A stretch of DNA of 64,000 nt from CAIKLP01 sp965279595 (GTDB lineage: Bacteria; Bacteroidota; Bacteroidia; Sphingobacteriales; Sphingobacteriaceae). A model generated the notes under the pieces. The model saw only the letters and a program-made list of their open reading frames with translations, ran no database searches and was not told the DNA's origin. Shown one piece after another: positions 44,290 through 52,113 of the stretch (positions within the stretch are counted from its first letter, which is position 1; the number at the start of each line of letters is the position of its first letter). Position numbers and translations under genes: made by a program. The DNA lies in the NCBI GenBank assembly GCA_965279595.1, contig OZ257246.1, positions 1,922,001 to 1,986,000 on the forward strand, given 5' to 3'.

Positions 44290-46200
44290 TTAGTCTTCTA
44301 CTTCTTCAACAGCATACAATTCCTCTATTTGACTTGCATACTTCTTTTCAATGATTCTTCTTTTTGTTTTCAAAGTTGGAGTCATCTCCCCATCTTCAAT
44401 GGTAAAAGGATTTCTTTTTACTACGAAATTCTTAATGCGTTCAAATTTTGCTAATTCATTAGAAAGTTTTTTAATGTCTTCTTTTAACCAATCAACCATT
44501 TCTTCATTTTCAATAAATTGATTTTCATTTTCAAAAAAGCTTTCTTGCAGATTGAATTTTTCCATTAAACTTTCTTTAGATGGAACTATAATGGCAGTAA
44601 TGAATTCTCTTTTATCTCCAATCAAAAATATTTGATCAATTTTATGTGATTTCAAATAAGTATTTTCAATAGGAGTGGGGTAAACATTTTTGCCAAATGA
44701 ATTCACTAACATGTTTTTAATTCTGTCAGTAATTTTCAAATTACCTCTATAAAATTTTCCAACATCACCTGTGTGAAACCAACCGTCTGTATCTATCACT
44801 GCTGCTGTATCTTCAGGCTTATTCCAATAACCTTTCATTACATTGGGTCCTTTTAAAATAATTTCTCCCTCTGGACTTTCATATTCAGGGTTAAAATCTT
44901 TCCATGATTGTTCTGCTAAAATTTTCTTGGTATCTGCATCTTGAATTCCAATGGTCAATTCTGGTAATACTCTTCCAACCGTTCCATAAACTTGACGATC
45001 AAATTCAGTAACTGCCATTACAGGAGAAGTTTCTGTTAATCCATATCCTTCTAAAATCTTAATTCCTAGGTCACCAAAAAACTCTCCTATATTTTGTGGT
45101 AAGGCAGCTCCACCTGAAATCATAAATTTCAAACGACCACCAGTTTTCTCTTTTATTTTAGAAAAAACTAATTTATCTGCTATCCTTTGTTGTGCACTAA
45201 GTATTACTCCTGCTGATTTTCCATCAGCTGTTGCTATTCTATATTTATTACCGATGGCCAAAGACCAAAGGAATATTTTTGTTTTCAAACCACCAGCACT
45301 TGTGCCATTTTTCATTGCACGGTCGTGGATTTTTTCCAACAATCTTGGAACCACACTCATAACGGTAGGTCTAACTTCCATCATATTCTTGCCCAATAAT
45401 TCTAAACTTTGAGCAAAAGCCATTTGACTGCCTTGAGTGATACAAATATGATAGGTTGCTGTTCTTTCAAAAACATGTGAGAGGGGTAAAAAAGATAGAA
45501 ATGTTTCTTCAGGTGTGATATAAGGAATGTGTTGCAAGGAAACTTTCACGTTGTGCACAAAATTTAAATGTGTTAGCATCACTCCTTTAGGGGTGCCTGT
45601 GGTTCCTGATGTATAAATTAAAGATGAAATGTCATTTGGTTTAACATCTTCTCTCATTTCATCAATTTGGGTTTGGTACTTTTCTTTCACCAAATTTCCT
45701 CTTTCAATTACTTCATTAATGGAGAGTATTGATTTCGCATTTTCAATATTCTTAACCACCTTGCTATAATCATCAAATGCTGGTATTAGATAGGTTAAAG
45801 CATCACATTCTTCAGCAATTTTTAAAACCTTTTTTAACAAGAAATGATTACCAATTAGAATTGTTTTAGCACCTGAATCATTTAATATATAGGCTACATC
45901 ACTTTCAGAAAGGGTTGGATAGATGGAAACATTGATTGCTCCTAATTGCTGTAATGCTTGGTCATAATAAATATAATCAGGTCCATTATCTATTATTAAG
46001 GCAAGTCTATCACCCTTTTTTACACCAATACTTAAAAAGAAAGAAGAAATTGCATCCGCTTTATCAAGGGTTTCTTTATAGGTAATAGCTTCCCATTTGT
46101 CTTTCACTTTGTGCGACATGAATGTTCTATCAGCTGGATGAACAAACTTTACAACATTTCTAAGTAATTGGGGTATAGTGTTCTGATCAGTTAATTGCAT
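44290..46200 (-). CDS. long-chain acyl-CoA synthetase (AMP-forming)
   Basis: Activates fatty acids as acyl-adenylates and then acyl-CoA. 636 residues. P-loop motif SSLIYTSGTTGTPKGVMLTH, adenine/fatty-acid motif LEGYGLTETSPVMAV, GWFHTGDVGKFYRG, and the hinge region LKITDRIKNMLVNSFGKNVYP are all present. The size and the ITDRIKNMLVNSFG motif match the bacterial FadD15-like/eukaryote-type subgroup. Separate gene with the Isc operon upstream on the same strand, and a terminator between them. Confidence 0.95.
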   Translation of the reverse strand: MQLTDQNTIPQLLRNVVKFVHPADRTFMSHKVKDKWEAITYKETLDKADAISSFFLSIGVKKGDRLALIIDNGPDYIYYDQALQQLGAINVSIYPTLSESDVAYILNDSGAKTILIGNHFLLKKVLKIAEECDALTYLIPAFDDYSKVVKNIENAKSILSINEVIERGNLVKEKYQTQIDEMREDVKPNDISSLIYTSGTTGTPKGVMLTHLNFVHNVKVSLQHIPYITPEETFLSFLPLSHVFERTATYHICITQGSQMAFAQSLELLGKNMMEVRPTVMSVVPRLLEKIHDRAMKNGTSAGGLKTKIFLWSLAIGNKYRIATADGKSAGVILSAQQRIADKLVFSKIKEKTGGRLKFMISGGAALPQNIGEFFGDLGIKILEGYGLTETSPVMAVTEFDRQVYGTVGRVLPELTIGIQDADTKKILAEQSWKDFNPEYESPEGEIILKGPNVMKGYWNKPEDTAAVIDTDGWFHTGDVGKFYRGNLKITDRIKNMLVNSFGKNVYPTPIENTYLKSHKIDQIFLIGDKREFITAIIVPSKESLMEKFNLQESFFENENQFIENEEMVDWLKEDIKKLSNELAKFERIKNFVVKRNPFTIEDGEMTPTLKTKRRIIEKKYASQIEELYAVEEVED

Positions 46201-46212
46201 AATTTTTTGGAT

Positions 46213-46246
46213 AAAAAAAAAGGTCTTCTAATTTAATAGAAGACCT
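46213..46246 (-). terminator. terminator after the Isc operon
   Basis: Arms AGGTCTTCTA / TAGAAGACCT with a 6-base loop, followed on the minus strand by an eight-base T-run; it lies 21 bases after the IscA-like stop codon. Confidence 0.9.
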
Positions 46247-46266
46247 AAATTAAAAAATTTTATGAT

Positions 46267-46593
46267 TTATACTGAAAAACTTTCGCCACAGCCACAAGTT
46301 CTTGAAGCATTTGGATTATGGAAATTAAAACCCTTACCATTTAATCCATCAGAAAAATCAAGCTCAGTTCCTGCTAAATAAAGGAAACTCTTCATGTCTA
46401 ATACAAGCTTAATGCCTTTATCCTCAAATTCTTGATCGTTTTTCTTGATTTCATTATCGAAATCTAATTTATAAGATAAACCTGAACATCCACCACCTTG
46501 AACAGCAACACGAAGAAAGAAATCTTCGCTTACTTTAGCATCATTGCGTAAGTTCTCAATTTTATATTTTGCTTTATCGGTAATCGTAATCAT
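46267..46593 (-). CDS. A-type iron-sulfur carrier (IscA/ErpA/SufA-like)
   Basis: Delivers Fe-S clusters to target proteins. 108 residues. The three cysteines are in VQGGGCSGLSYKLDF and in the C-terminal NASRTCGCGESFSV (C-x-C), the A-type signature. The middle FLYLAGTELDFSDGLNGKGF is also conserved. Last gene of the iscS-iscU-iscA operon on the minus strand, with 12 bases after iscU. HscA/HscB/Fdx and the IscR regulator are absent from the cluster. Confidence 0.95.
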   Translation of the reverse strand: MITITDKAKYKIENLRNDAKVSEDFFLRVAVQGGGCSGLSYKLDFDNEIKKNDQEFEDKGIKLVLDMKSFLYLAGTELDFSDGLNGKGFNFHNPNASRTCGCGESFSV

Positions 46594-46605
46594 TTTTAAT
46601 AAATA

Positions 46606-47019
46606 TTAATGATGATTTTTTTCTAACTCAATTGGAGCCATTCCGTTTTTTACACGGTAATCATTTATTGCTGCTTTAATAGCATCCTCTGCTAAAACTG
46701 AACAGTGAATTTTCACTGGAGGTAATGCCAATTCTTCAACAATATCCATATTGTCAATTTCAAGAGCTTGGTCAATTGATTTACCTTTCAACCATTCAGT
46801 TGCTAATGATGATGAAGCGATAGCTGAACCACATCCAAATGTTTTGAATTTAGCATCAGTGATCATGTTGTTCGCGTCAACTTCAATTTGTAAACGCATT
46901 ACATCACCACACTCTGGAGCACCAACTAATCCAGTACCTACAGAGGTTTTAGCTTTATCCAAAGTCCCAACGTTTCTTGGATTATTATAGTGATCAATTA
47001 CTTTATCTGAATATGCCAT
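46606..47019 (-). CDS. iscU: iron-sulfur cluster scaffold protein IscU
   Basis: Scaffold on which the cluster is built. 137 residues, the usual length. The three conserved cysteines are in GAPECGDVMRLQI, TFGCGSAIASSSLATEW and KIHCSVLAEDAIKAA, and the Asp of ECGD next to the first is present. Middle gene of the iscS-iscU-iscA operon, 40 bases after iscS. Confidence 0.97.
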   Translation of the reverse strand: MAYSDKVIDHYNNPRNVGTLDKAKTSVGTGLVGAPECGDVMRLQIEVDANNMITDAKFKTFGCGSAIASSSLATEWLKGKSIDQALEIDNMDIVEELALPPVKIHCSVLAEDAIKAAINDYRVKNGMAPIELEKNHH

Positions 47020-47059
47020 GATATTTTTTTATTTTATGTTTTCGTTTGTAAATTTAATT

Positions 47060-48274
47060 TTAATGTTCAGCCCATTCAACAGAATCTAAATCGATTCCAT
47101 CTTTAAACATTTCCCATAATGGACTCATATCTCTCAATTTGGTTACTGCTTTTTTAGTAATTTCAATTGCATAATCTATTTCTTCATCTGTTGTAAATCT
47201 ACCTAAGCCAAATCGTATAGATGAATGTGCTAAATCATCATTCAAGCCTAAACTTTTTAAAACATATGATGGTTCTAATGAAGCTGAAGTACATGCTGAT
47301 CCTGAAGAAACTGCTAAGTCTTTCATGGCCATCATTAATCCTTCTCCTTCAACATATTTAAATGAAATATTAGTGACATGTGGTAAACGATGTGTTTTGT
47401 TTCCATTCACGTATGCTTCTTCTAATTCTAATAATGAATTTTCTAAACGATCTCTCATTTTAGAAAGACGAGCTGCATCCTTGTCCATATCCGTCAAAGC
47501 AATTTCACATGCTTTACCAAAACCTACAATTCCTGGAACATTTAATGTACCAGAACGCATTCCACGCTCATGTCCACCACCATCCATTTGAGCAGTTACT
47601 TTAACTCTTGGATTTTTTCTTCTTACATATAATGCACCAACTCCTTTTGGTCCGTACATTTTATGTCCAGTAAATGACATTAAATCGATACCATCAGTCT
47701 CTACATTTACAGGAATTTTTCCTACTGTTTGTGTTGCATCAGTATGTAATAAAACTCCTTTTTTTCTACAAATAGCAGATATTTCTTTAATAGGTTGAAT
47801 GACTCCAATTTCATTATTTCCATACATGATAGAAATTAAGATGGTCTTATCAGTGATGGCATTTTCTAATTCTGTTAAATCAATTAGCCCATCTGCCTTC
47901 ACTTCTAAATAGGTAATTTGAGCACCTAGTTTTTCTAAATGATGACATGTGTCGAGAACTGCTTTGTGTTCAGTGGTAGCTGTGATAATATGATTGCCTT
48001 TAGAAGCATACATTTCAAACACACCTTTTATTGCTAAGTTGTTTGATTCAGTAGCACCTGAAGTAAATATGATTTCTTTTTCTGAACAGCCAATTAACTT
48101 TGAAATTTGCTCTCTTGCGTAATCTACTCCCTCTTCTGCAACCCAACCAAAAGGATGATTTCTACTAGCTGCATTTCCGAACTTTTCTGTAAAATAAGGT
48201 AACATTGCCTCTAATACCCTAGGGTCCATAGGTGTAGTTGCATTGTTATCTAAGTATATCGGTAATTTGATCAT
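47060..48274 (-). CDS. iscS: cysteine desulfurase IscS
   Basis: PLP enzyme that takes sulfur from cysteine for Fe-S clusters and tRNA thiolation. 404 residues. N-terminal YLDNNATTPMDPRVLEAMLP; the PLP lysine is in SFTGHKMYGPKGVGALYV; the active-site cysteine loop is SSGSACTSASLEPSYVLKSLG; ATTEHKAVLDTCHHLEKLGA is conserved. First gene of the operon, read from a promoter that faces the divergent mce gene. Confidence 0.97.
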   Translation of the reverse strand: MIKLPIYLDNNATTPMDPRVLEAMLPYFTEKFGNAASRNHPFGWVAEEGVDYAREQISKLIGCSEKEIIFTSGATESNNLAIKGVFEMYASKGNHIITATTEHKAVLDTCHHLEKLGAQITYLEVKADGLIDLTELENAITDKTILISIMYGNNEIGVIQPIKEISAICRKKGVLLHTDATQTVGKIPVNVETDGIDLMSFTGHKMYGPKGVGALYVRRKNPRVKVTAQMDGGGHERGMRSGTLNVPGIVGFGKACEIALTDMDKDAARLSKMRDRLENSLLELEEAYVNGNKTHRLPHVTNISFKYVEGEGLMMAMKDLAVSSGSACTSASLEPSYVLKSLGLNDDLAHSSIRFGLGRFTTDEEIDYAIEITKKAVTKLRDMSPLWEMFKDGIDLDSVEWAEH

Positions 48275-48303
48275 GTTTATTTAGACTTTATATAAATTGA
48301 ATA

Positions 48304-48311
48304 CAAATATA
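48304..48311 (-). promoter_or_regulatory. -7 element of the iscS operon
   Basis: Minus strand TATATTTG, a perfect match, 30 bases before the iscS ATG. No IscR-type site was recognised. Confidence 0.5.
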
Positions 48312-48413
48312 AGTAAAATATTATCTTTACCTTGAAAATTTAAGGGATTATAAAAAGATTTTCTTTTCATTATTTGACCTATAAATCCTCTGAAACCAAT
48401 AAAAACTTTCTGA

Positions 48414-48821
48414 ATGAAGAAAATTGAACATATCGGTATTGCGGTAAAAAGTATTGATGCATCAACAGCGATTTTTGAGAAATTGTTTGGGAAAGCCTCT
48501 TATAAAAGGGAGAATGTAGAATCAGAAGGTGTTAATACTGAATTCTTTTTAATTGGAGATAATAAAATTGAACTTTTGGAGGCCACTCGTGCAGATAGCC
48601 CCATTGCCAAATTCTTAGAAAAAAAAGGAGAAGGGATTCATCATATTGCATTTGATGTGGAAAATATTGAAGCGGAAATGCAACGACTTAAAAATGAAGG
48701 TTTTGAATTGTTGAACCCGGTTCCCAAACGTGGTGCAGATAATAAATTGGTTTGCTTTTTGAATCCAAAAGGAACAAATGGGGTATTAATAGAGCTTTGT
48801 CAGTCTATTTTGGAGAAATAA
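48414..48821 (+). CDS. mce: methylmalonyl-CoA epimerase
   Basis: Interconverts the 2R and 2S forms of methylmalonyl-CoA in propionate and odd-chain metabolism. 135 residues, one vicinal-oxygen-chelate fold with two modules. Metal ligands are the His of EHIGIAVKS at the N-terminus, the His of GIHHIAFDVENI, and the Glu of GVLIELCQ. GVNTEFFLIGDNKIELLEA is the family's loop. The mutase subunits are not in the window. Followed closely by two -7 elements for rpmE2. Confidence 0.94.
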   Translation: MKKIEHIGIAVKSIDASTAIFEKLFGKASYKRENVESEGVNTEFFLIGDNKIELLEATRADSPIAKFLEKKGEGIHHIAFDVENIEAEMQRLKNEGFELLNPVPKRGADNKLVCFLNPKGTNGVLIELCQSILEK

Positions 48822-48826
48822 TTCTG

Positions 48827-48834
48827 TACATTTG
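48827..48834 (+). promoter_or_regulatory. -7 element, first of two before rpmE2
   Basis: TACATTTG followed by CAG, 3 bases after the mce stop; no -33 element at the right distance. Confidence 0.4.
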
Positions 48835-48852
48835 CAGAGAAAACAAAAAAGG

Positions 48853-48884
48853 TTTGCTTTTTAAATCTTGATTTTCTACATTTG
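48853..48884 (+). promoter_or_regulatory. rpmE2 promoter
   Basis: TTTG (48853-48856), 20 bases, TACATTTG (48877-48884), both consensus, 26 bases before the ATG at 48910. Confidence 0.7.
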
Positions 48885-48909
48885 CAGTCCTAAATTTATC
48901 AAAATAGTA

Positions 48910-49164
48910 ATGAAACCAGAAATTCATCCAAAAAATTATAGAATGGTAGTATTCAAAGATTTATCTTGTGATTACTCATTCCTTACCAAGTCTTCTATTG
49001 AAACTAAAGATACCGTTGTATGGGAAGACGGAAACGAATATCCTCTTGTAAAATTGGAGATATCACATAAATCTCATCCATTTTATACTGGAAAATTGAA
49101 ATTAGTTGATACAGCAGGTCGTATCGATAAATTCAAAACTAGATACGCGAAAAAAGATTCATAA
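48910..49164 (+). CDS. rpmE2: 50S ribosomal protein L31, type B
   Basis: 84 residues from ATG 48910; the upstream in-frame ATG at 48868 precedes the -7 element and is rejected. MKPEIHPKNYRMVVFKDLSC, then TVVWEDGNEYPLVKLEISHK and HPFYTGKLKLVDTAGRIDKF are family hallmarks. It lacks the four cysteines of the zinc-bound type A form, so it is the zinc-independent type. Single gene, with a terminator. Confidence 0.96.
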   Translation: MKPEIHPKNYRMVVFKDLSCDYSFLTKSSIETKDTVVWEDGNEYPLVKLEISHKSHPFYTGKLKLVDTAGRIDKFKTRYAKKDS

Positions 49165-49188
49165 TAACTTTTATAGTTGTTTTGTTGA

Positions 49189-49219
49189 AGGTCCGAGCTA
49201 TACTCGGACTTTTTTTTTG
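49189..49219 (+). terminator. rpmE2 terminator
   Basis: Stem GTCCGAG / CTCGGAC with a 5-base loop and a nine-base T-run, 25 bases after the stop codon. Confidence 0.92.
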
Positions 49220-49303
49220 CTTTCAAATTCAAATGATTACCTTTCTTTTCAAATTTCAAAGGGTATTTTCTTTAGAATATTATCCATTTCTTTTTCTTGA
49301 TTA

Positions 49304-49311
49304 TATATTTG
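49304..49311 (+). promoter_or_regulatory. -7 element immediately before the GlmU-like gene
   Basis: TATATTTG, a perfect match, ends only 4 bases before the ATG at 49316, so the mRNA would be leaderless or nearly so. Confidence 0.45.
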
Positions 49312-49315
49312 TTGT

Positions 49316-50479
49316 ATGAATATTATTTTATTTGATGATGAGCATAGAGATAACCTATTGCCATTAGCCTTTACCAGACCCGTTGCAAAATTTAGAATAG
49401 GCATATTAACAATTCAAGAAAAATGGGAAAAACTATTGCCTGGAGTTTATTCTCATGCAATTCAAGGTTATCTTCAAAAGAAATTTCCTGTTAATTTTTC
49501 AGAGCAAAATTTATTTATCAATGGTTCTATTTTGCCAGATGATAATTTAGTGAATGAAATAAAAAAGCTGAAGCCCGGGCAAGCTTTGCATAAAGGAAAA
49601 GTATTGATTGGCACACTGCTTAATCAGAAAGAAATTGTTGAATCAAATGATTCAATGGAATACAATGCTGATTTAATCCAAGTGAAATCATTGGCAGATA
49701 TTTTTAGCTTGAATGATTTTGCACTTCGCTCAGATTATAAACTTTTAACATCTGGAAGAACTTCTGCAAAAATAAATGATAGCAATACTGTTTTAGGTAA
49801 TGAAGTTTTTGTGGAAGAAGGTGCACAAATTTCATGTGCCATTTTGAACTCCAATTCTGGTCCAATTTATATCGACAAAGACGCTGAAATATTAGAAGGA
49901 TCAATGATTAGAGGACCATTTTATTTAGGCGAGCATTCGGTTGTAAAAATGGGTGCAAAAATTTATGGTGCAACAACAATTGGCCCTCATTCAAAAGTAG
50001 GAGGAGAAATTCAGAATGCCGTTATATTTGGTTATTCAAACAAAGGGCATGATGGTTATTTAGGAAATTCAGTTTTAGGTGAATGGTGTAATATTGGTGC
50101 AGATAGTAATAATTCAAACCTCAAAAATAATTATGCTGAAGTAAAACTTTGGAATTATCCTCAAAGTAGTTTTAAGAAAACAGGTTTGCAATTTTGCGGA
50201 TTAATTATGGCAGATCATGCGAAATGTGGAATCAATACCATGTTTAATACTGGTACTGTAGTAGGTGTATGTTGCAATATTTTTGGAAGTGGTTTTCCTA
50301 GAAATTTTGTTCCTGATTTTTCTTGGGGTGGAGCACATGGATTCGAAGTGTTTAGCATAAACAAAGCGTTCGAAGTTGCTGAAAAAGTTTTTGAAAGAAG
50401 AAGTTTACCTTTCAATGAGATGGAAAAAGAAATATTAACCTCCATTTTTGATCAAACTGAAAAATTTAGAAAATATTAA
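49316..50479 (+). CDS. GlmU-like sugar nucleotidyltransferase/acetyltransferase
   Basis: 387 residues of the Bacteroidota-type GlmU replacement, which is predicted to make UDP-N-acetylglucosamine. The N-terminal MNIILFDDEHRDNLLPLAFT and RPVAKFRIGILTIQEKWEKL are the family's variant of the nucleotidyl domain, lacking the classical LAAGxGTRM. From about residue 160 left-handed beta-helix hexapeptide repeats are visible (SCAILNSNSGPIYIDKDAEI, MIRGPFYLGEHSVVKMGA, KIYGATTIGPHSKVGGE, VLGEWCNIGADSNNSNL). The tpiA ATG follows 1 base after its stop, so the two are coupled. Confidence 0.88.
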   Translation: MNIILFDDEHRDNLLPLAFTRPVAKFRIGILTIQEKWEKLLPGVYSHAIQGYLQKKFPVNFSEQNLFINGSILPDDNLVNEIKKLKPGQALHKGKVLIGTLLNQKEIVESNDSMEYNADLIQVKSLADIFSLNDFALRSDYKLLTSGRTSAKINDSNTVLGNEVFVEEGAQISCAILNSNSGPIYIDKDAEILEGSMIRGPFYLGEHSVVKMGAKIYGATTIGPHSKVGGEIQNAVIFGYSNKGHDGYLGNSVLGEWCNIGADSNNSNLKNNYAEVKLWNYPQSSFKKTGLQFCGLIMADHAKCGINTMFNTGTVVGVCCNIFGSGFPRNFVPDFSWGGAHGFEVFSINKAFEVAEKVFERRSLPFNEMEKEILTSIFDQTEKFRKY

Positions 50480-50480
50480 C

Positions 50481-51251
50481 ATGAGAAAGAAAATTGTAGC
50501 AGGTAATTGGAAAATGAATAAAGATTATCAGGAAGGCTTGGAGCTTATTTCTGAAGCTATGAACATGATTCAAGATGAATTGCATGCAGATGTAATCAGC
50601 ATTTTTGCTACTCCATATATTCATTTACACAGTGTACAAAGAATGTTGAACGGACATTCTAATTTTTTTAGTGCAGCGCAAAATTGCCATGATGAAAAAT
50701 CTGGAGCTTATACTGGTGAAATTTCAGCTGGAATGATTCGTTCAGTGGGTGCAAGCTATGTGTTAATTGGTCATTCAGAAAGAAGATTGTATAACCATGA
50801 AACGAATGAATTATTAGCAAAGAAATTAGACATTGCTTTATCAAATAATTTAAGTCCGATTTTCTGTTTTGGAGAATTGAAAGAAGAAAGAGAAAGTGGA
50901 AAGCATTTTGAAGTGGTAAGTAAACAATTAAATGAATCACTTTTTCATCTCTCTAATTCAGATTTCGAAAAAGTAGTATTGGCTTATGAACCAGTATGGG
51001 CAATAGGTACAGGCTTAACTGCAAGTCCTGAGCAAGCACAAGAAATGCATGCACATATTCGAGAAAATATTGCAGAAAAATTTGGGCAAGAAATTGCTAA
51101 TAATTGTTCCATTATATATGGAGGAAGTTGTAATCCTCAAAATGCAAAATCATTGTTTGAACAAAATGATATTGATGGAGGATTAATTGGCGGAGCTTCA
51201 TTGAAATCAAGAGACTTCACAAGTATTGTCACTACTTTTAATAATTTATAA
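50481..51251 (+). CDS. tpiA: triosephosphate isomerase
   Basis: Glycolytic isomerase of DHAP and GAP. 256 residues from ATG 50481; the in-frame ATG at 50448 lies inside the GlmU-like gene. The active-site Lys is in AGNWKMNK, the His in VLIGHSERRLY, and the Glu in VVLAYEPVWAIGTG. The phosphate loop is YGGSCNPQNAKSLF with DGGLIGGASLKSRDF. Third domain features are normal. Coupled with the GlmU-like gene and followed 2 bases later by prmA. Confidence 0.97.
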   Translation: MRKKIVAGNWKMNKDYQEGLELISEAMNMIQDELHADVISIFATPYIHLHSVQRMLNGHSNFFSAAQNCHDEKSGAYTGEISAGMIRSVGASYVLIGHSERRLYNHETNELLAKKLDIALSNNLSPIFCFGELKEERESGKHFEVVSKQLNESLFHLSNSDFEKVVLAYEPVWAIGTGLTASPEQAQEMHAHIRENIAEKFGQEIANNCSIIYGGSCNPQNAKSLFEQNDIDGGLIGGASLKSRDFTSIVTTFNNL

Positions 51252-51253
51252 AA

Positions 51254-52093
51254 ATGGATGGCAATTTTAATGAAGTAGTTTTTACAATTACTGAACAAAA
51301 AGATTTTTTACCTGATTTGTTGATGAATGAATTGGCTGAAATTGGTTTTGATTCATTTGATAGTAATGATGAGGGTTTCAAGGCATATATTTCTGTTTAC
51401 AAATTCGATTTGGAAGTATTTAGTGAATTGATAAAGCAATATCAGGATCAGTATTCATTCAAATACGAAATCAATGTGATACCTTATCAAAATTGGAATG
51501 AAGTTTGGGAAAGTAATTTTCCACCAGTGATTATAGCAAATCAATTATATATCTACGCTAATTTTCATCCAATAAATAATCAATTTCCATTTCAAATAAA
51601 GATGCATCCTAAAATGGCATTTGGAACTGGGCACCATGAAACTACTTTTCAAATGGCCGAACAACTTCTTGATTTGGATGTAAATGGATTGCGTGTTTTG
51701 GATATGGGATGCGGAACTGGAATATTGGCCATTTTAGCCGCCATGAAAGGAGCTAAATCCTTACTTGCAATAGATAATGATCCAATTGCTGTACAAAGTT
51801 GCATAGAGAATTTCGAAATAAATAATATACAAGCAGAAGTAATTTGTGGAGATGCTAAAAGTTTACATGATTCACAGTTTGATTTGATATTAGCCAATAT
51901 CAATCGTAATATATTGTTGAACGATATGAAAATCTATTCTCAAGCGTTAGTATCTAATGCCTTTATTTTATTTAGTGGTTTCTATGTTGAAGATTTAAAT
52001 TTAATCATTGAATCAGCTGAGAATAATAGACTGAAGTATCAATCACATGCTTCAAAAAATAATTGGGTAGTAGCTTTATTTCAAAAAAATTAA
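51254..52093 (+). CDS. prmA: ribosomal protein L11 methyltransferase
   Basis: Trimethylates L11. 279 residues. The AdoMet domain has GTGHHETTFQMAEQLLDLD, VLDMGCGTGILAILAAMKGA and LLAIDNDPIAVQSCIENFE, then LILANINRNILL, the NPPY-like substrate motif of the family. The N-terminal substrate-recognition domain includes YQNWNEVWESNFPPVIIANQ. It starts 2 bases after tpiA. Its 3' end does not overlap the following large gene's chosen start (ATG 52114), although an ATG 51 bases upstream would. Confidence 0.94.
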   Translation: MDGNFNEVVFTITEQKDFLPDLLMNELAEIGFDSFDSNDEGFKAYISVYKFDLEVFSELIKQYQDQYSFKYEINVIPYQNWNEVWESNFPPVIIANQLYIYANFHPINNQFPFQIKMHPKMAFGTGHHETTFQMAEQLLDLDVNGLRVLDMGCGTGILAILAAMKGAKSLLAIDNDPIAVQSCIENFEINNIQAEVICGDAKSLHDSQFDLILANINRNILLNDMKIYSQALVSNAFILFSGFYVEDLNLIIESAENNRLKYQSHASKNNWVVALFQKN

Positions 52094-52113
52094 TAATTCT
52101 TTTTCTTTTCTAC

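Noticed and set aside
49600..49625. TTGGCACACTGC as a sigma-54 promoter, given rpoN in the window
   Set aside because: It lies inside the GlmU-like coding region and the GG-to-GC spacing is wrong; no other -24/-12 site was convincing.
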